Of a stretch of 35,790 bases of DNA, positions 24,207 through 35,656 are shown piece after piece (within the stretch, counting starts at the first letter, position 1; each line of letters begins with the position of its first letter). A program made the translations under genes and the position numbers. The notes under the pieces were generated by a model. That model made no database searches, had not been told where the DNA came from, and was given only the letters and a program-made list of their open reading frames with translations. The stretch is from Geothermobacter hydrogeniphilus (GTDB taxonomy: Bacteria; Desulfobacterota; Desulfuromonadia; Desulfuromonadales; Geothermobacteraceae). The stretch spans positions 1 to 35,790 of the forward strand of contig NZ_NAAD01000026.1 of NCBI RefSeq assembly GCF_002093115.1, read 5' to 3'.

Positions 24207-24758
24207 TTACAGTTTTGATCCCGCCAGGATGAGATCCCCTTTGATTGCCATCAGGTTGATTTTTTCACCCAGGGTTTTCAACTTCGTCGGCACTCTGGTC
24301 GGCTCGCCAACCATTGTTTCAAGCAGTTCGTCGATCATGACCACGACTTTGAGGGCGGCAGAGGAGACCGGTTCTCCGCCGGTCTGACTGATCCGGGTCA
24401 GCAAGGTCTTTGCCCGGCGCAACTTTTTTGCTGTTTCAGTAGCTCGTCCCAGGTAATAAACCCGGTCGGCATCGTAAATCAGCTGGCGGACTTCGGTCAT
24501 GGGGAGATAATACTGTTCCAGCTGTGCGAACTTCTCGCGGGTTTTTTTGAGGGCAGCCCGGGCGGCAGCTGTATCCTGGTCTGCGAGGGCGCGTTGCACT
24601 TTTTCCAGTTCGGCTCGGACCCTTTCATGGGCATCTTTCAGATATCTGAAGTCACTGTTCTCCAAGACAGGTTTCCAGGGAGCAGGAGGCTGGTTCTGAC
24701 AGGCGGAAATGATTGCAAGTGAGAGAAGAAGAATGCAGGCGATTCGTATTCTGGTCAT
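24207..24758 (-). CDS. Putative lipoprotein, alpha-helical, unknown function
   Basis: The 183-residue precursor has a signal peptide with lipobox IISAC and lipidated cysteine 20. The mature part is almost all helical and charged (HERVRAELEKVQRALADQ, RAALKKTREKFAQLEQYYLP). I do not recognise a family. It sits 37 bases downstream of the NtrC-type regulator gene and convergent with the DedA fusion, so it may be the last gene of the kinase-regulator unit or a separate one. Residue +2 is Gln, favouring the outer membrane. The 196-base gap 24011-24206 has a small CCCGG/CCGGG stem but no clear terminator. Confidence 0.65.
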   Translation of the reverse strand: MTRIRIACILLLSLAIISACQNQPPAPWKPVLENSDFRYLKDAHERVRAELEKVQRALADQDTAAARAALKKTREKFAQLEQYYLPMTEVRQLIYDADRVYYLGRATETAKKLRRAKTLLTRISQTGGEPVSSAALKVVVMIDELLETMVGEPTRVPTKLKTLGEKINLMAIKGDLILAGSKL

Positions 24759-24795
24759 GGCTGCCTCTGTGGGATTGCACAGGTGAATTAATGTT

Positions 24796-26195
<1,400 letters not shown>

Positions 26196-26199
<4 letters not shown>

Positions 26200-27476
26200 G
26201 GTTCGTTGTCCTCCAGCGGTAGAGAAAGGGTAAAGGTACTTCCCCGGCCGGGGGTGCTGGAAAAATCGAGTTCGCCGTTCTGGGCTTCGATCAGCTTGTG
26301 AGCGTTGGCCAGCCCCAGCCCGGTCCCCTTGTCACGGGTGGTGAAGAACGGGTTGAAGATCTTGTCGTGCAGGCCGGGATCGATCCCCTGGCCGGTGTCG
26401 CTGACCCGGACCAGGGCCCTGGAGTCGGTCTGCTCCAGGCTTACAGAGATTTCCTGCCCGGGGGTACAGGCCTGGACGCCGTTCAGCAACAGGTTCAGCA
26501 GCACCTGCTGCAGCAGGTTGCTGTCGGCCCTGACGGTGACCGTTGCCGGGGTTTCGACCCGCAGGACCACCCCCGCCTGGTCGGCCACCGGCCGGAAACC
26601 GTCTACCGTTCTGTCGATCAGCCCCTTGAGGTCGCAGGGTTGCAGGTTGGCCCGGGTGTCGCGGCCGAAGGTCAGAAAATCGGTGATCAACCGATTCAGC
26701 CGGGTTGATTCTTCCTGGATGATGCCCAGCAGTTCCATGGCATCTGGCCCGGATTGTTCCCGGCGTTGCTGCAGCAGTTGCGCGGTGCTGGTGATGATGC
26801 CCAGCGGATTGCGGATTTCGTGGGCCACCCCGGCGGCCATCTCTCCCAGCGCGGCCAGCCGGTCGCGGCGCCTGAGCTGCTGCTCGGCGGTGGAGAGCTG
26901 CGCCAGGGTTCGGGTCAGCTCGTTCTTCTGCTCCGACAGCTCGCGGTTGAGAGCCTGTTGCCGCTGCAGCTGGCCGCGGGCTTCACTGGAGAGGGTCTGC
27001 ACCAGCAGTCCGACGAACAGGTAGGTCACGCAGATCAGGACGAATTCCGGGAATTCATCCCAGAAATCACCGGCGGCGATGAATCCTTCCGGCAGCAGGA
27101 GGAAATAAGCCAGACCGGCCACCGAGGCCACCAGGGTTGTGCCGGCCAGGCTGAGACGGCTGGCGGCCATGACGATGGGCAGCAGCGAGACCAGCCAGAA
27201 GAGGCTTTCTTCGTCGGGCCGGGTTGTGGCCCAGAGCAGGAAGGCGCAGAGCAGAAGATAACAGCCGAGATGCAGCCAGGCCTGCGTCTGTGAACGATAC
27301 GGGCGGTTGCCGAGCAGGAATGTCGAGGCCAGATGATAGACCACCAGCAGGCCGAAGGAGAGGCTGACCCAGAAAGGGTCGAGTTCCGAAGAGAATCCGA
27401 ACAGCAGGATCAACAGCAGTCCGAGAATCCCGATCTGGCTGCGGACAATGGTTCGGGCATGGTTGGTGTCGGCCAT
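26196..27476 (-). CDS. NtrB-like sensor histidine kinase with membrane sensor
   Basis: The 426-residue protein has about six N-terminal helices (12-160) with short loops and no large periplasmic domain. A coiled coil follows (about 163-205), then the HisKA site AAGVAHEIRNPLGII with H219. The ATPase domain has NLLLNGVQA, VSDTGQGID and GTGLGLANAHKLIE. The membrane region resembles PilS-like sensors that read membrane or quinone state; the signal is unknown. GAGGGGAG precedes the ATG. Immediately upstream are a 13-bp inverted repeat and a sigma-54-like promoter, so the pair may be self-activated. Confidence 0.92.
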
Positions 27477-27498
27477 CGTTTTCTCCCCTCGTATCGAC

Positions 27499-27535
27499 GG
27501 GCCAGAATCGGTGACGTCTTCGCCGATTCTGGCCC
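27499..27535. promoter_or_regulatory. 13-bp perfect inverted repeat in the kinase leader
   Basis: GGGCCAGAATCGG (27499-27511) and CCGATTCTGGCCC (27523-27535) are exact complements around an 11-base spacer. There is no T-run on either strand. The repeat ends next to the -12 element of the sigma-54-like promoter, so it spans the expected transcription start of the kinase operon. It may be an operator or an mRNA stem that hides the leader. Confidence 0.75.
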
Positions 27536-27551
27536 AGCATAGAAGTTGCCA
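27536..27551 (-). promoter_or_regulatory. Sigma-54 (-24/-12) promoter candidate
   Basis: Read on the minus strand the site is TGGCAACTTCTATGCT. GG and GC have exactly the 10-base gap of the consensus TGGCACGN4TTGCW, and TGGCA and TGC match. It precedes the kinase-regulator operon by 60-75 bases, with the 13-bp inverted repeat at the start site. The rest of the 27552-27759 gap shows no further gene. Confidence 0.6.
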
Positions 27552-27759
27552 GCCGGGGAAACAAGACTGTTCGGGGTTTGATGTAAAAAAAATTGTACGA
27601 CGGGGTCGTTACGGCTCTGCTGAAGGGATCCTTCAGTGCCTCTCCGCCGACAGGGATTTTCCCCCTTTTGCGTGGAACGATTTCTGCTATGCTGAAGAGA
27701 CTTGAAGTTTCCCTGAATCCTCTTGATTCCGGGTTTAGCCATCATCTGCCGGAGGTTTC

Positions 27760-28857
27760 ATGTCCGATCTTATCCCCCCCTACCATCATCCCGACTTTTC
27801 CACCCCGGAGCTGACTTCGGCGCCGGTGGTCAGCACCGAAGCCTCGCCCGCCGACGGGGTTGTCCCGCGCAATTTTCACGGTACCTCGAACTACCCGGAA
27901 TATGTCCATCTCGGTGGTGGTCGCTGGGTGCTGGCACCGGAAAGCCGCATGGATTCGGTGCTGGTGCTCGACGGTGACCAGCTCGAGGTCGTCGAGGCGC
28001 GGCGGGTCAGGAAGGGGCAGCGGGTGGTGGTCGGACGGACCGAGAATGGCGAAGAGGGCATCTACGTCCATACCACCGGTTTCGAGCCGGAGGGGCAGGA
28101 GGCGACCGACAAGTTCGCCTTCCGCACCCGCGGTACCCGCGAAACCCCTTTCTCGCGCAGTTACGACGAGCTCTACCAGGTGTTGCGGCATGATCGCGAC
28201 CATGGTCATATCGTCTGGGTTCTCGGTCCGGCGGTTGCCTTTGACAAGGACAGCCGGGCGGCGATGCAGGGGCTGATCGAGAATGGTTACTGCCACGCGC
28301 TGCTGGCCGGCAACGCCCTGGCGACTCACGACCTGGAGGGCGGCTATTTCCGTACCGGACTCGGCCAGAACATCTACTCGCAGGAGCTGCAGCCCCTCGG
28401 CCACTACAATCATCTCGATATTCTCAACGAGGTACGCCGGGCCGGATCCATCTCTGCCGCCATCGAGCAGCTGCAGATCCGCGACGGCATCATCTACGCC
28501 TGCGAGAAACAACAGGTGCCCTATGTGCTGGCCGGTTCGATCCGCGATGACGGGCCGTTGCCGGAGGTGATCGCCGACGTCTACCGGTCGCAGGACACCA
28601 TGCGCGCGCATGCCCGCAAGGCAACGGTGGTGATGGCGCTGGCGACCCAGCTGCATTCGATCGCCTTCGGCAACATGGTCCCGAGCTACCGGGTCGAGGC
28701 CGACGGCAGCGTGCGGCCGGTTTTCTTCTACATTGTCGACATGACCGAATTTTCCGCCGATAAGTTGGCCAACCGCGGCTCGGCCCAGGCCCAGGCGATT
28801 CTCACCAATGTGCAGGACTTCATGGTCAACCTGTGGAACAATCTTAAGGACTCGTGA
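27760..28857 (+). CDS. Ornithine cyclodeaminase-like protein (LOR/SDH, TIGR00300 type)
   Basis: The 365-residue protein matches the catalytic part of the archaeal-type ornithine cyclodeaminase, also the C-terminal half of cyanobacterial AgrE/ArgZ. Seen are HGTSNYPEYVHLGGGRWVLA (about 44-63), the nucleotide-binding region VWVLGPAVAFDKD, then ALLAGNALATHDLEG, and GSIRDDGPLPEVIADVY (about 262-278). These enzymes convert ornithine to proline and ammonia with NAD. The roughly 90-residue N-terminal LOR/SDH domain is absent, so the function is less certain. GGAGG lies 5 bases before the ATG. The next gene is arginase, overlapping the stop, so an arginine-to-proline route is the natural reading. Confidence 0.8.
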   Translation: MSDLIPPYHHPDFSTPELTSAPVVSTEASPADGVVPRNFHGTSNYPEYVHLGGGRWVLAPESRMDSVLVLDGDQLEVVEARRVRKGQRVVVGRTENGEEGIYVHTTGFEPEGQEATDKFAFRTRGTRETPFSRSYDELYQVLRHDRDHGHIVWVLGPAVAFDKDSRAAMQGLIENGYCHALLAGNALATHDLEGGYFRTGLGQNIYSQELQPLGHYNHLDILNEVRRAGSISAAIEQLQIRDGIIYACEKQQVPYVLAGSIRDDGPLPEVIADVYRSQDTMRAHARKATVVMALATQLHSIAFGNMVPSYRVEADGSVRPVFFYIVDMTEFSADKLANRGSAQAQAILTNVQDFMVNLWNNLKDS

Positions 28858-29753
28858 TGACGAAGCGGCGCAAGGTTCAGATCATCGGCGTGCCGATGGA
28901 TCTCGGACAGGATCAGCGTGGGGTCGATCTCGGTCCCGGCGCGTTGCGCTACGCCGGTCTGGCGGCAAAGCTGCGGCGGCTCGACCTGCAGGTCGATGAT
29001 GCCGGCAACCTGCCGATTCCGGTGCGGGACGCCCTTGACCCCTCTCGGCCGGAACGGTTCCGCAACGCTATCCTGCAGGTCTGCGAGACCCTCTACCGGG
29101 TTGTCGCGCGGGCGGTCATGGACGGGTATATACCGCTGATCCTCGGCGGTGATCATTCGCTGGCCATCGGTTCGGTCGGTGGCGCGAGTGACGCGGCGTC
29201 GACCGGCCTGTTGTGGATCGACGCCCACGGCGACTTCAACACGCCGCGCTCTTCCCCGTCCGGCAATATCCACGGCATGCCGCTGGCGACCCTGCTCGGC
29301 GAAGGCGACCCGGGGCTGGTCAATGTCGGCCGCAAGGGCGCCAAGCTGCGCGGCGAGGACGTGGTGCTGCTCGGCATCCGTGATCTTGACGACGAGGAGA
29401 AGGAGCGTGTCCGCGCCAGCGGCATCTGCGTCCTGACCATGCGCGATATTGACCAGCGCGGCATGGGAGCCGTCATGGAGGAGGCCCTGGAGCGGCTTTC
29501 CGGTCATGCCAGGCTGCACGTCAGTCTCGATGTTGATGCCGTCGACCCGCGCGAGGCCCCCGGGGTCGGAACCCCGGTTCCCGGCGGTCTCAGTTACCGC
29601 GAGGCGCAGTTGGTGATGGAGATGGTCGCCGATTCCGGTCGCCTTGCCGCTCTCGATATTGTTGAAATCAACCCGATCCTCGATCACCGCAACCAGACCG
29701 CGCAACTGGCAGTCGCCCTGGCCGCTTCGCTGTTCGGCCAGCGGATCCTCTGA
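28857..29753 (+). CDS. rocF: Arginase (ureohydrolase family)
   Basis: This binuclear manganese enzyme cuts arginine to ornithine and urea. All metal motifs are present: GGDHS (97-101), DAHGDFN (122-128, with D122, H124, D126) and SLDVDAVDP (D225, D227). The N-terminus reads VQIIGVPMDLGQDQRGVDLGP, and GNIHGMPLATLLG is arginase-like rather than agmatinase-like. The ATG at 28857 has AAGGA at 28846-28850; GTG at 28854 is possible. It overlaps the cyclodeaminase stop as TGATG, so the pair is translationally coupled. It converges with the acetolactate synthase gene after 30 bases. Confidence 0.92.
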   Translation: MTKRRKVQIIGVPMDLGQDQRGVDLGPGALRYAGLAAKLRRLDLQVDDAGNLPIPVRDALDPSRPERFRNAILQVCETLYRVVARAVMDGYIPLILGGDHSLAIGSVGGASDAASTGLLWIDAHGDFNTPRSSPSGNIHGMPLATLLGEGDPGLVNVGRKGAKLRGEDVVLLGIRDLDDEEKERVRASGICVLTMRDIDQRGMGAVMEEALERLSGHARLHVSLDVDAVDPREAPGVGTPVPGGLSYREAQLVMEMVADSGRLAALDIVEINPILDHRNQTAQLAVALAASLFGQRIL

Positions 29754-29783
29754 CCCGGTGTCCGCTGTCTTCCCCTTCCCGTT

Positions 29784-31430
<1,647 letters not shown>

Positions 31431-31590
31431 CGGTAGTGTCCTGTGTGCGGGATCGGGTTCAAAAAAGGGGCGGCGATGCATGGTTAAGAGCTGCCGTGAC
31501 CAGGTGTCGGAGGTCACTGGAGCGCAAGCCTGCCAGGGTTCAGTTTAGCAGCTCTGGAACAGTTTGAAAGGGACGACAGGCTGTTTCCGT

Positions 31591-31642
31591 GCGCCCGCAA
31601 GTGGCCAATAAGGCGACGGCGCGGGCCGGGTTGTGCGGGCGC
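31591..31642. other. Long-loop inverted repeat in the 31431-31787 gap
   Basis: GCGCCCGCA (31591-31599) pairs exactly with TGCGGGCGC (31634-31642) across a 34-base, GC-rich loop. It lies in the divergent gap between acetolactate synthase and the transporter. It has no T-run, and I do not recognise a riboswitch core. It might be a leader structure or operator for either gene. The 357-base gap otherwise holds the candidate promoter at 31667-31694. Confidence 0.4.
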
Positions 31643-31666
31643 CCGGGAAAAAGTTGAAATTCTGCT

Positions 31667-31694
31667 TTGTCTGGAGTTCGTTTTGGGTTATGTA
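31667..31694 (+). promoter_or_regulatory. Possible sigma-70 promoter for the phosphate transporter
   Basis: TTGTCT (31667-31672) and TATGTA (31689-31694) are separated by 16 bases, about 95 bases upstream of the transporter ATG. The -10 is imperfect. No PhoB box (CTGTCAT-like) is evident. Confidence 0.35.
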
Positions 31695-31787
31695 TGCCCC
31701 TGCGGGAGGGGATGATACGTGACTATTTTTTTATCAGCCTGAGTCAGCGTGGAGTGTCTGGTTCAGGGCAAAGGAGCGACAGGACAG

Positions 31788-34046
31788 ATGAGTACGGATT
31801 TTCTCCTGATCGGTGTAGGTATTCTCATTGTCATCGCGGCGATCGACCTGATGGTCGGGGTCAGCAACGACGCGGTCAATTTTCTCAACTCCCCGATCGG
31901 CTCACGGGTTGCGCCGCGGATGACCATCATCTTCGTGGCCAGCCTCGGCATCCTTGCCGGCGTGACCTTTTCCAGCGGCATGATGGAGGTTGCCCGCAAG
32001 GGCATCTTCCATCCCGAATTTTTTACCATGCCGGAGCTGCTGACCGTTTTTCTCGCCGTCATGATCAGTGATGTCATTCTGCTGGACCTGTTCAACACCT
32101 ACGGTCTGCCGACCTCGACCACGGTGTCGGTGGTGTTCGAATTGCTCGGCGCCGCGGTGGCGGTCTCGGTGTGGAAGATTTTCGAAGCCGGCGACAGTCT
32201 CGCCAGCCTCGGCCAGTACATCAACTCGGCCAAGGCGATCGCCATTATTCTCGGCATCCTGCTGTCGGTGGTGGTTTCGTTTGTCTGCGGCACCATTGTC
32301 CAGTTTCTCACCCGACTGCTGTTCACCTTCGACTATCAGCGCCGGATCAAGCGTTACGGCGCGCTCTGGGGCGGTGTGGCGCTGACGTCGATCACCTATT
32401 TCATCCTTGTCAAGGGCGCCAAGGGCGCCTCGTTCATGACCAGCGACAATGTCGCCTGGATCAAGTCCCACACCCTGCTGATCATGTTCGGCATGTTTGT
32501 CGCTTCCGCCATCCTGCTGCAGTTGCTGCAGACGTTCAAGGTCAACATCTTCAAACCGATCATCCTGATCGGCACCTTTGCCCTGGCGATGGCCTTCGCC
32601 GCCAACGACCTGGTCAACTTCATCGGCGTGCCGATGGCCGGTCTGCACGCCTACAAGGCGGCCATGGCGTCCGCCGACCCGCTGCATGTCACCATGGGCG
32701 CGCTGGCGCATAAAATCCCCTCCGAAACCCTCTACCTGCTGATCGCCGGCGCGATCATGGTCGGCACCATCTACCTGTCGCGCAAGGCCCGCAGTGTCAC
32801 CGAGACCACCATTCAGCTCAGTCAGCAGGACGAGGGGATCGAACGCTTTGAGTCGATCGGCCTGTCGCGCGCCATCGTGCGGCTGGTGCTGCACCTGTTC
32901 GACAGTGTTCGGGTCATCATCCCTGCCCGGCTGCGGCACTGGGTGGCCAACCGTTTCGATGCCGAGCAGGCGCCGCCGGTCGAGCTGCACGGCGGCCGAC
33001 CGTCCTTCGACCTGATCCGCGCCTCGGTCAACCTGATGGTCGCCAGCGTGGTGATCTCCTATGCCACCGCCAACAAGCTGCCGTTGTCGACCACCTACGT
33101 CACCTTCATGGTCGCCATGGGAACCTCCTTCGCCGACCGCGCCTGGGGACGTGAGAGCGCCGTCTACCGTATCACCGGGGTGCTGACCGTGGTCGGCGGC
33201 TGGTTCATGACCGCCGTCATCGCCTTCACCTTCGCCTCCATTTTCGCCACCGTCATCTTCTTTGCCAAGGGGGCCGGCGTGCTGATGCTGGTGGTCCTGG
33301 CGGCGCTGATGATTTTCAATGCCCATCGCAAGCACCGGGCGATGACCGAAGAGGCGAAGAAGGAACATATCTTCAACCTCGAGTCGGTCGAGGATGCGTC
33401 CTCGGCTTTGGAGACGACCTTCGGGCACATGAGTTTTCTGCTGCGGGAGATCAGCGACTCCCTCGATGCCTGTCTGGCGGCTCTGTTTCGGGGGGATTTC
33501 GATACCATCGGTGTGCAGCGCAAGAAACTGAACCGTTTCCAGCAGTGGTCGGGCATTATCAGCGCCAACATTTTCAAGGCGATGCGGCTGCTCGATCAGA
33601 AGGGTATGGCCATCAGCCACAAGTATGCCCAGACCGTCCGCCGGTTGCAGAAGCTGACCGACGGTCACCGGGACATCGTCCTGCGGGCCTATACCCACGT
33701 CGGCAACCACCACAAGGGGCTGCTGCCGGAACAGGTCGAGGAACTGGAGCGGGTCCGCGCTCAGCTGCGGGATATCCTCCAGGAAGTGGCCGAACTGATC
33801 AGTCGCGGTCGGATTGCCGACCTCGCGCAGCTGACGGCGAAGGACCAGGCGCTGCGGTCGCTGGCCGCCGAGCTGAATGAAAAACAGGTCGGGCGGATCA
33901 AGGACAACAGTTCCAAGACCCGGCTCAGCATTCTCTATTACGGCATCATCGGCAACGCGATGATGATTTCGAAGCAGAACCTCGAACTGCTGGAGATTTT
34001 CAACCAGTCCTTTTCGGAAGTTGAAAAAGGCGATTCACCGGCATGA
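31788..34046 (+). CDS. PiT-family inorganic phosphate transporter with PhoU-like C-terminus
   Basis: The 752-residue protein is far longer than the usual 420-550 of this family. The N-terminal part has the PHO-4 signatures GVSNDAVNFLNSPIGSR (about 24-40) and a second AANDLVNFIGVPMAGLHA (about 268-285), within about ten helices reaching residue 520. The last about 210 residues (EEAKKEHIFNLESVEDASSA onward) are helical and charged, like PhoU, which often regulates Pit by binding it. Fusion would give a self-regulated transporter. AAGGAG lies 11 bases before the ATG at 31788; 13 more residues would start at 31749. sdaA follows after a 7-bp stem. Confidence 0.88.
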   Translation: MSTDFLLIGVGILIVIAAIDLMVGVSNDAVNFLNSPIGSRVAPRMTIIFVASLGILAGVTFSSGMMEVARKGIFHPEFFTMPELLTVFLAVMISDVILLDLFNTYGLPTSTTVSVVFELLGAAVAVSVWKIFEAGDSLASLGQYINSAKAIAIILGILLSVVVSFVCGTIVQFLTRLLFTFDYQRRIKRYGALWGGVALTSITYFILVKGAKGASFMTSDNVAWIKSHTLLIMFGMFVASAILLQLLQTFKVNIFKPIILIGTFALAMAFAANDLVNFIGVPMAGLHAYKAAMASADPLHVTMGALAHKIPSETLYLLIAGAIMVGTIYLSRKARSVTETTIQLSQQDEGIERFESIGLSRAIVRLVLHLFDSVRVIIPARLRHWVANRFDAEQAPPVELHGGRPSFDLIRASVNLMVASVVISYATANKLPLSTTYVTFMVAMGTSFADRAWGRESAVYRITGVLTVVGGWFMTAVIAFTFASIFATVIFFAKGAGVLMLVVLAALMIFNAHRKHRAMTEEAKKEHIFNLESVEDASSALETTFGHMSFLLREISDSLDACLAALFRGDFDTIGVQRKKLNRFQQWSGIISANIFKAMRLLDQKGMAISHKYAQTVRRLQKLTDGHRDIVLRAYTHVGNHHKGLLPEQVEELERVRAQLRDILQEVAELISRGRIADLAQLTAKDQALRSLAAELNEKQVGRIKDNSSKTRLSILYYGIIGNAMMISKQNLELLEIFNQSFSEVEKGDSPA

Positions 34047-34047
34047 C

Positions 34048-34067
34048 CGGCGCCTGTTGAGGCGCCG
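34048..34067. other. 7-bp stem between the transporter and sdaA
   Basis: CGGCGCC (34048-34054) and GGCGCCG (34061-34067) pair around TGTTGA. There is no T-run, so it is not a clear terminator; the two genes may be partly separated by it. Confidence 0.35.
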
Positions 34068-34085
34068 ACCGCTGTCTGAACCCTG

Positions 34086-35318
34086 ATGACGGAAGCGACC
34101 CCCATGGAATCGATCCGCCAGCTCTATCGCGTCGGCCTGGGCCCTTCGAGCAGTCACACCATGGGGCCGCGTTTTGCCGCCGAACTGTTTTTGCGGCGGC
34201 AACCCGACGCGGCCGCCTACCGGGTCACCCTGTTCGGCAGCCTGGCCGCCACCGGGCGCGGCCACCTCACCGACCGGGCGTTGCAGGATGCCTTCGCGCC
34301 GCGTGGGGTCGAGATCGTCTGGCGGCCTGAACAGGCGCTCCCGGAGCATCCCAACGGCATACGTTTCGAGGCCCTGACCACTGCCGGCGAGGTTTCCGCC
34401 GACTGGGAAGTCTGCAGTGTCGGCGGCGGGGCGCTGCGTGACGCCGCGGGACCGGTCGGGGAACCGGGGGCCGAGGTTTATTCGCTGAACCTCCTGGATG
34501 ACATTCTGCGGCACTGTGAACGGCAGGGAGAATCTCTCGGCGATTACGTGCTGGCCCGTGAAGGTGCGGGGATCGAGGCCCACCTGGAAACCGTCTGGGC
34601 CGCGATGCGGGCCGCTATCGACCGGGGATTGCAGACCGAAGGGCCGCTGCCCGGCGGTCTCGGCCTGGCGCGCAAGGCACGTTCCTTCCACCGCAAGGCT
34701 TCATTGTTCGGCCCTCACCTGCAGCAGAGCGGCCTGCTCTGTGCCTATGCCTATGCGGTGGCGGAGGAAAACGCCGCCGGAGGCACCATCGTCACCGCGC
34801 CCACCTGCGGCTCCTGCGGGGTATTGCCGGCGGTGCTGCGCTATCTCGACGAAACTCTCGAATGCAGTCGGCAGGACATTCTCCGCGCCCTGGCGGTGGC
34901 CGGACTGATCGGCACCCTGGTCAAGCACAACGCCTCGATTTCCGGCGCCGAGGTCGGTTGCCAGGGGGAGATCGGCACCGCCTGCGCCATGGCCGCGGCG
35001 GCGGCGACCAAGCTGCACGGCGGCAGCCTGGCGCAGATCGAGTACGCCGCCGAGATGGGTCTCGAACATCACCTCGGCCTGACCTGCGATCCGGTCGGCG
35101 GTCTGGTGCAGATCCCCTGCATCGAGCGCAATGCCCACGCCGCCGCCCGCGCCCTCTTCTGCTGCCATTTCGCCCTGCTCTCCGACGGCCGCCACAAGGT
35201 TTCCTTCGATACCATCACCAAGGTAATGAAGGAGACCGGACAGGCGCTCCCCTCCCTCTACCGGGAAACCTCCGGCGGCGGCATCGCCCAGGCTTATGAC
35301 GGGGAACGGAAGGATTGA
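34086..35318 (+). CDS. sdaA: L-serine ammonia-lyase (iron-sulfur L-serine dehydratase)
   Basis: This [4Fe-4S] enzyme makes pyruvate and ammonia from L-serine. The start motif SSSHTMGP (21-28) and core TAPTCGSCG are intact. Cysteines C292, C334 and C345 are spaced 42 and 11, which matches the known Fe-S ligands of bacterial serine dehydratases (C343, C385, C396 in the Legionella enzyme). The 410 residues are somewhat shorter than typical 455. The cluster is oxygen-labile, fitting an anaerobe. The ATG at 34104 (MESIRQLY, GGAAG upstream) is an alternative start and may be the true one. It ends before a hairpin shared with the thioredoxin-like gene. Confidence 0.93.
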   Translation: MTEATPMESIRQLYRVGLGPSSSHTMGPRFAAELFLRRQPDAAAYRVTLFGSLAATGRGHLTDRALQDAFAPRGVEIVWRPEQALPEHPNGIRFEALTTAGEVSADWEVCSVGGGALRDAAGPVGEPGAEVYSLNLLDDILRHCERQGESLGDYVLAREGAGIEAHLETVWAAMRAAIDRGLQTEGPLPGGLGLARKARSFHRKASLFGPHLQQSGLLCAYAYAVAEENAAGGTIVTAPTCGSCGVLPAVLRYLDETLECSRQDILRALAVAGLIGTLVKHNASISGAEVGCQGEIGTACAMAAAAATKLHGGSLAQIEYAAEMGLEHHLGLTCDPVGGLVQIPCIERNAHAAARALFCCHFALLSDGRHKVSFDTITKVMKETGQALPSLYRETSGGGIAQAYDGERKD

Positions 35319-35341
35319 GATCAGGTTGGATTGGCGAACTG

Positions 35342-35371
35342 GTGACGGGGCCCTCAGGGCGTCCCCGTCAC
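35342..35371. terminator. Stem-loop between convergent sdaA and the thioredoxin-like gene
   Basis: GTGACGGGG (35342-35350) pairs perfectly with CCCCGTCAC (35363-35371), with an inner CCCT/AGGG. It lies between the stops at 35318 and 35387. No T-run follows on either side, so it may act as an mRNA end stabiliser or work with Rho. Confidence 0.45.
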
Positions 35372-35386
35372 GTCATCTCCGTCGCT

Positions 35387-35656
35387 TCAGGACAGGGGCC
35401 TGCCGAGCCCGGCGGCCCGCAGCACCTGCTCATCGAGCCCGCGGCCCGCGCAGCAGCCGGCGAGTTTGCCGTCAATGGCCACCGCCGGAACTGAGCGAAC
35501 CCCGAGGCTTTGCGCGCGGGCGGTGGTCACCGGATCGTTCATGTCCAGCACGCTGATATCGCAGGACGGGCAGGCAAGGTTTCTGACCTGCTCTACGGCC
35601 TGCCGGCAGGTCGGACAGCCGGCACTGAAGACTTCAATTTTACGCTTGTTGGTCAT
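35387..35656 (-). CDS. Small thioredoxin-fold protein with CPTC active site
   Basis: The 89-residue protein begins KIEVFSAGCPTC with the redox pair C14-C17 after the first strand and has the cis-Pro loop SVPAVAIDGK, so a thioredoxin or glutaredoxin-like fold is clear. A second CPSC (29-32) and GCC near 66 make it unusually cysteine-rich. It may carry electrons or a metal. AAGGAG lies 10 bases before the ATG at 35656; the longer frame from 35761 has no support. Upstream (35657-35790) is a small GGAGAC/GTCTCC stem but no gene. Confidence 0.82.
   Translation of the reverse strand: MTNKRKIEVFSAGCPTCRQAVEQVRNLACPSCDISVLDMNDPVTTARAQSLGVRSVPAVAIDGKLAGCCAGRGLDEQVLRAAGLGRPLS

Noticed and set aside
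31902-33713. 603-residue minus-strand frame opposite the phosphate transporter
   Set aside because: Rich in Gly, Asp, Gln and His from the reverse strand of membrane-helix codons; no supported start.
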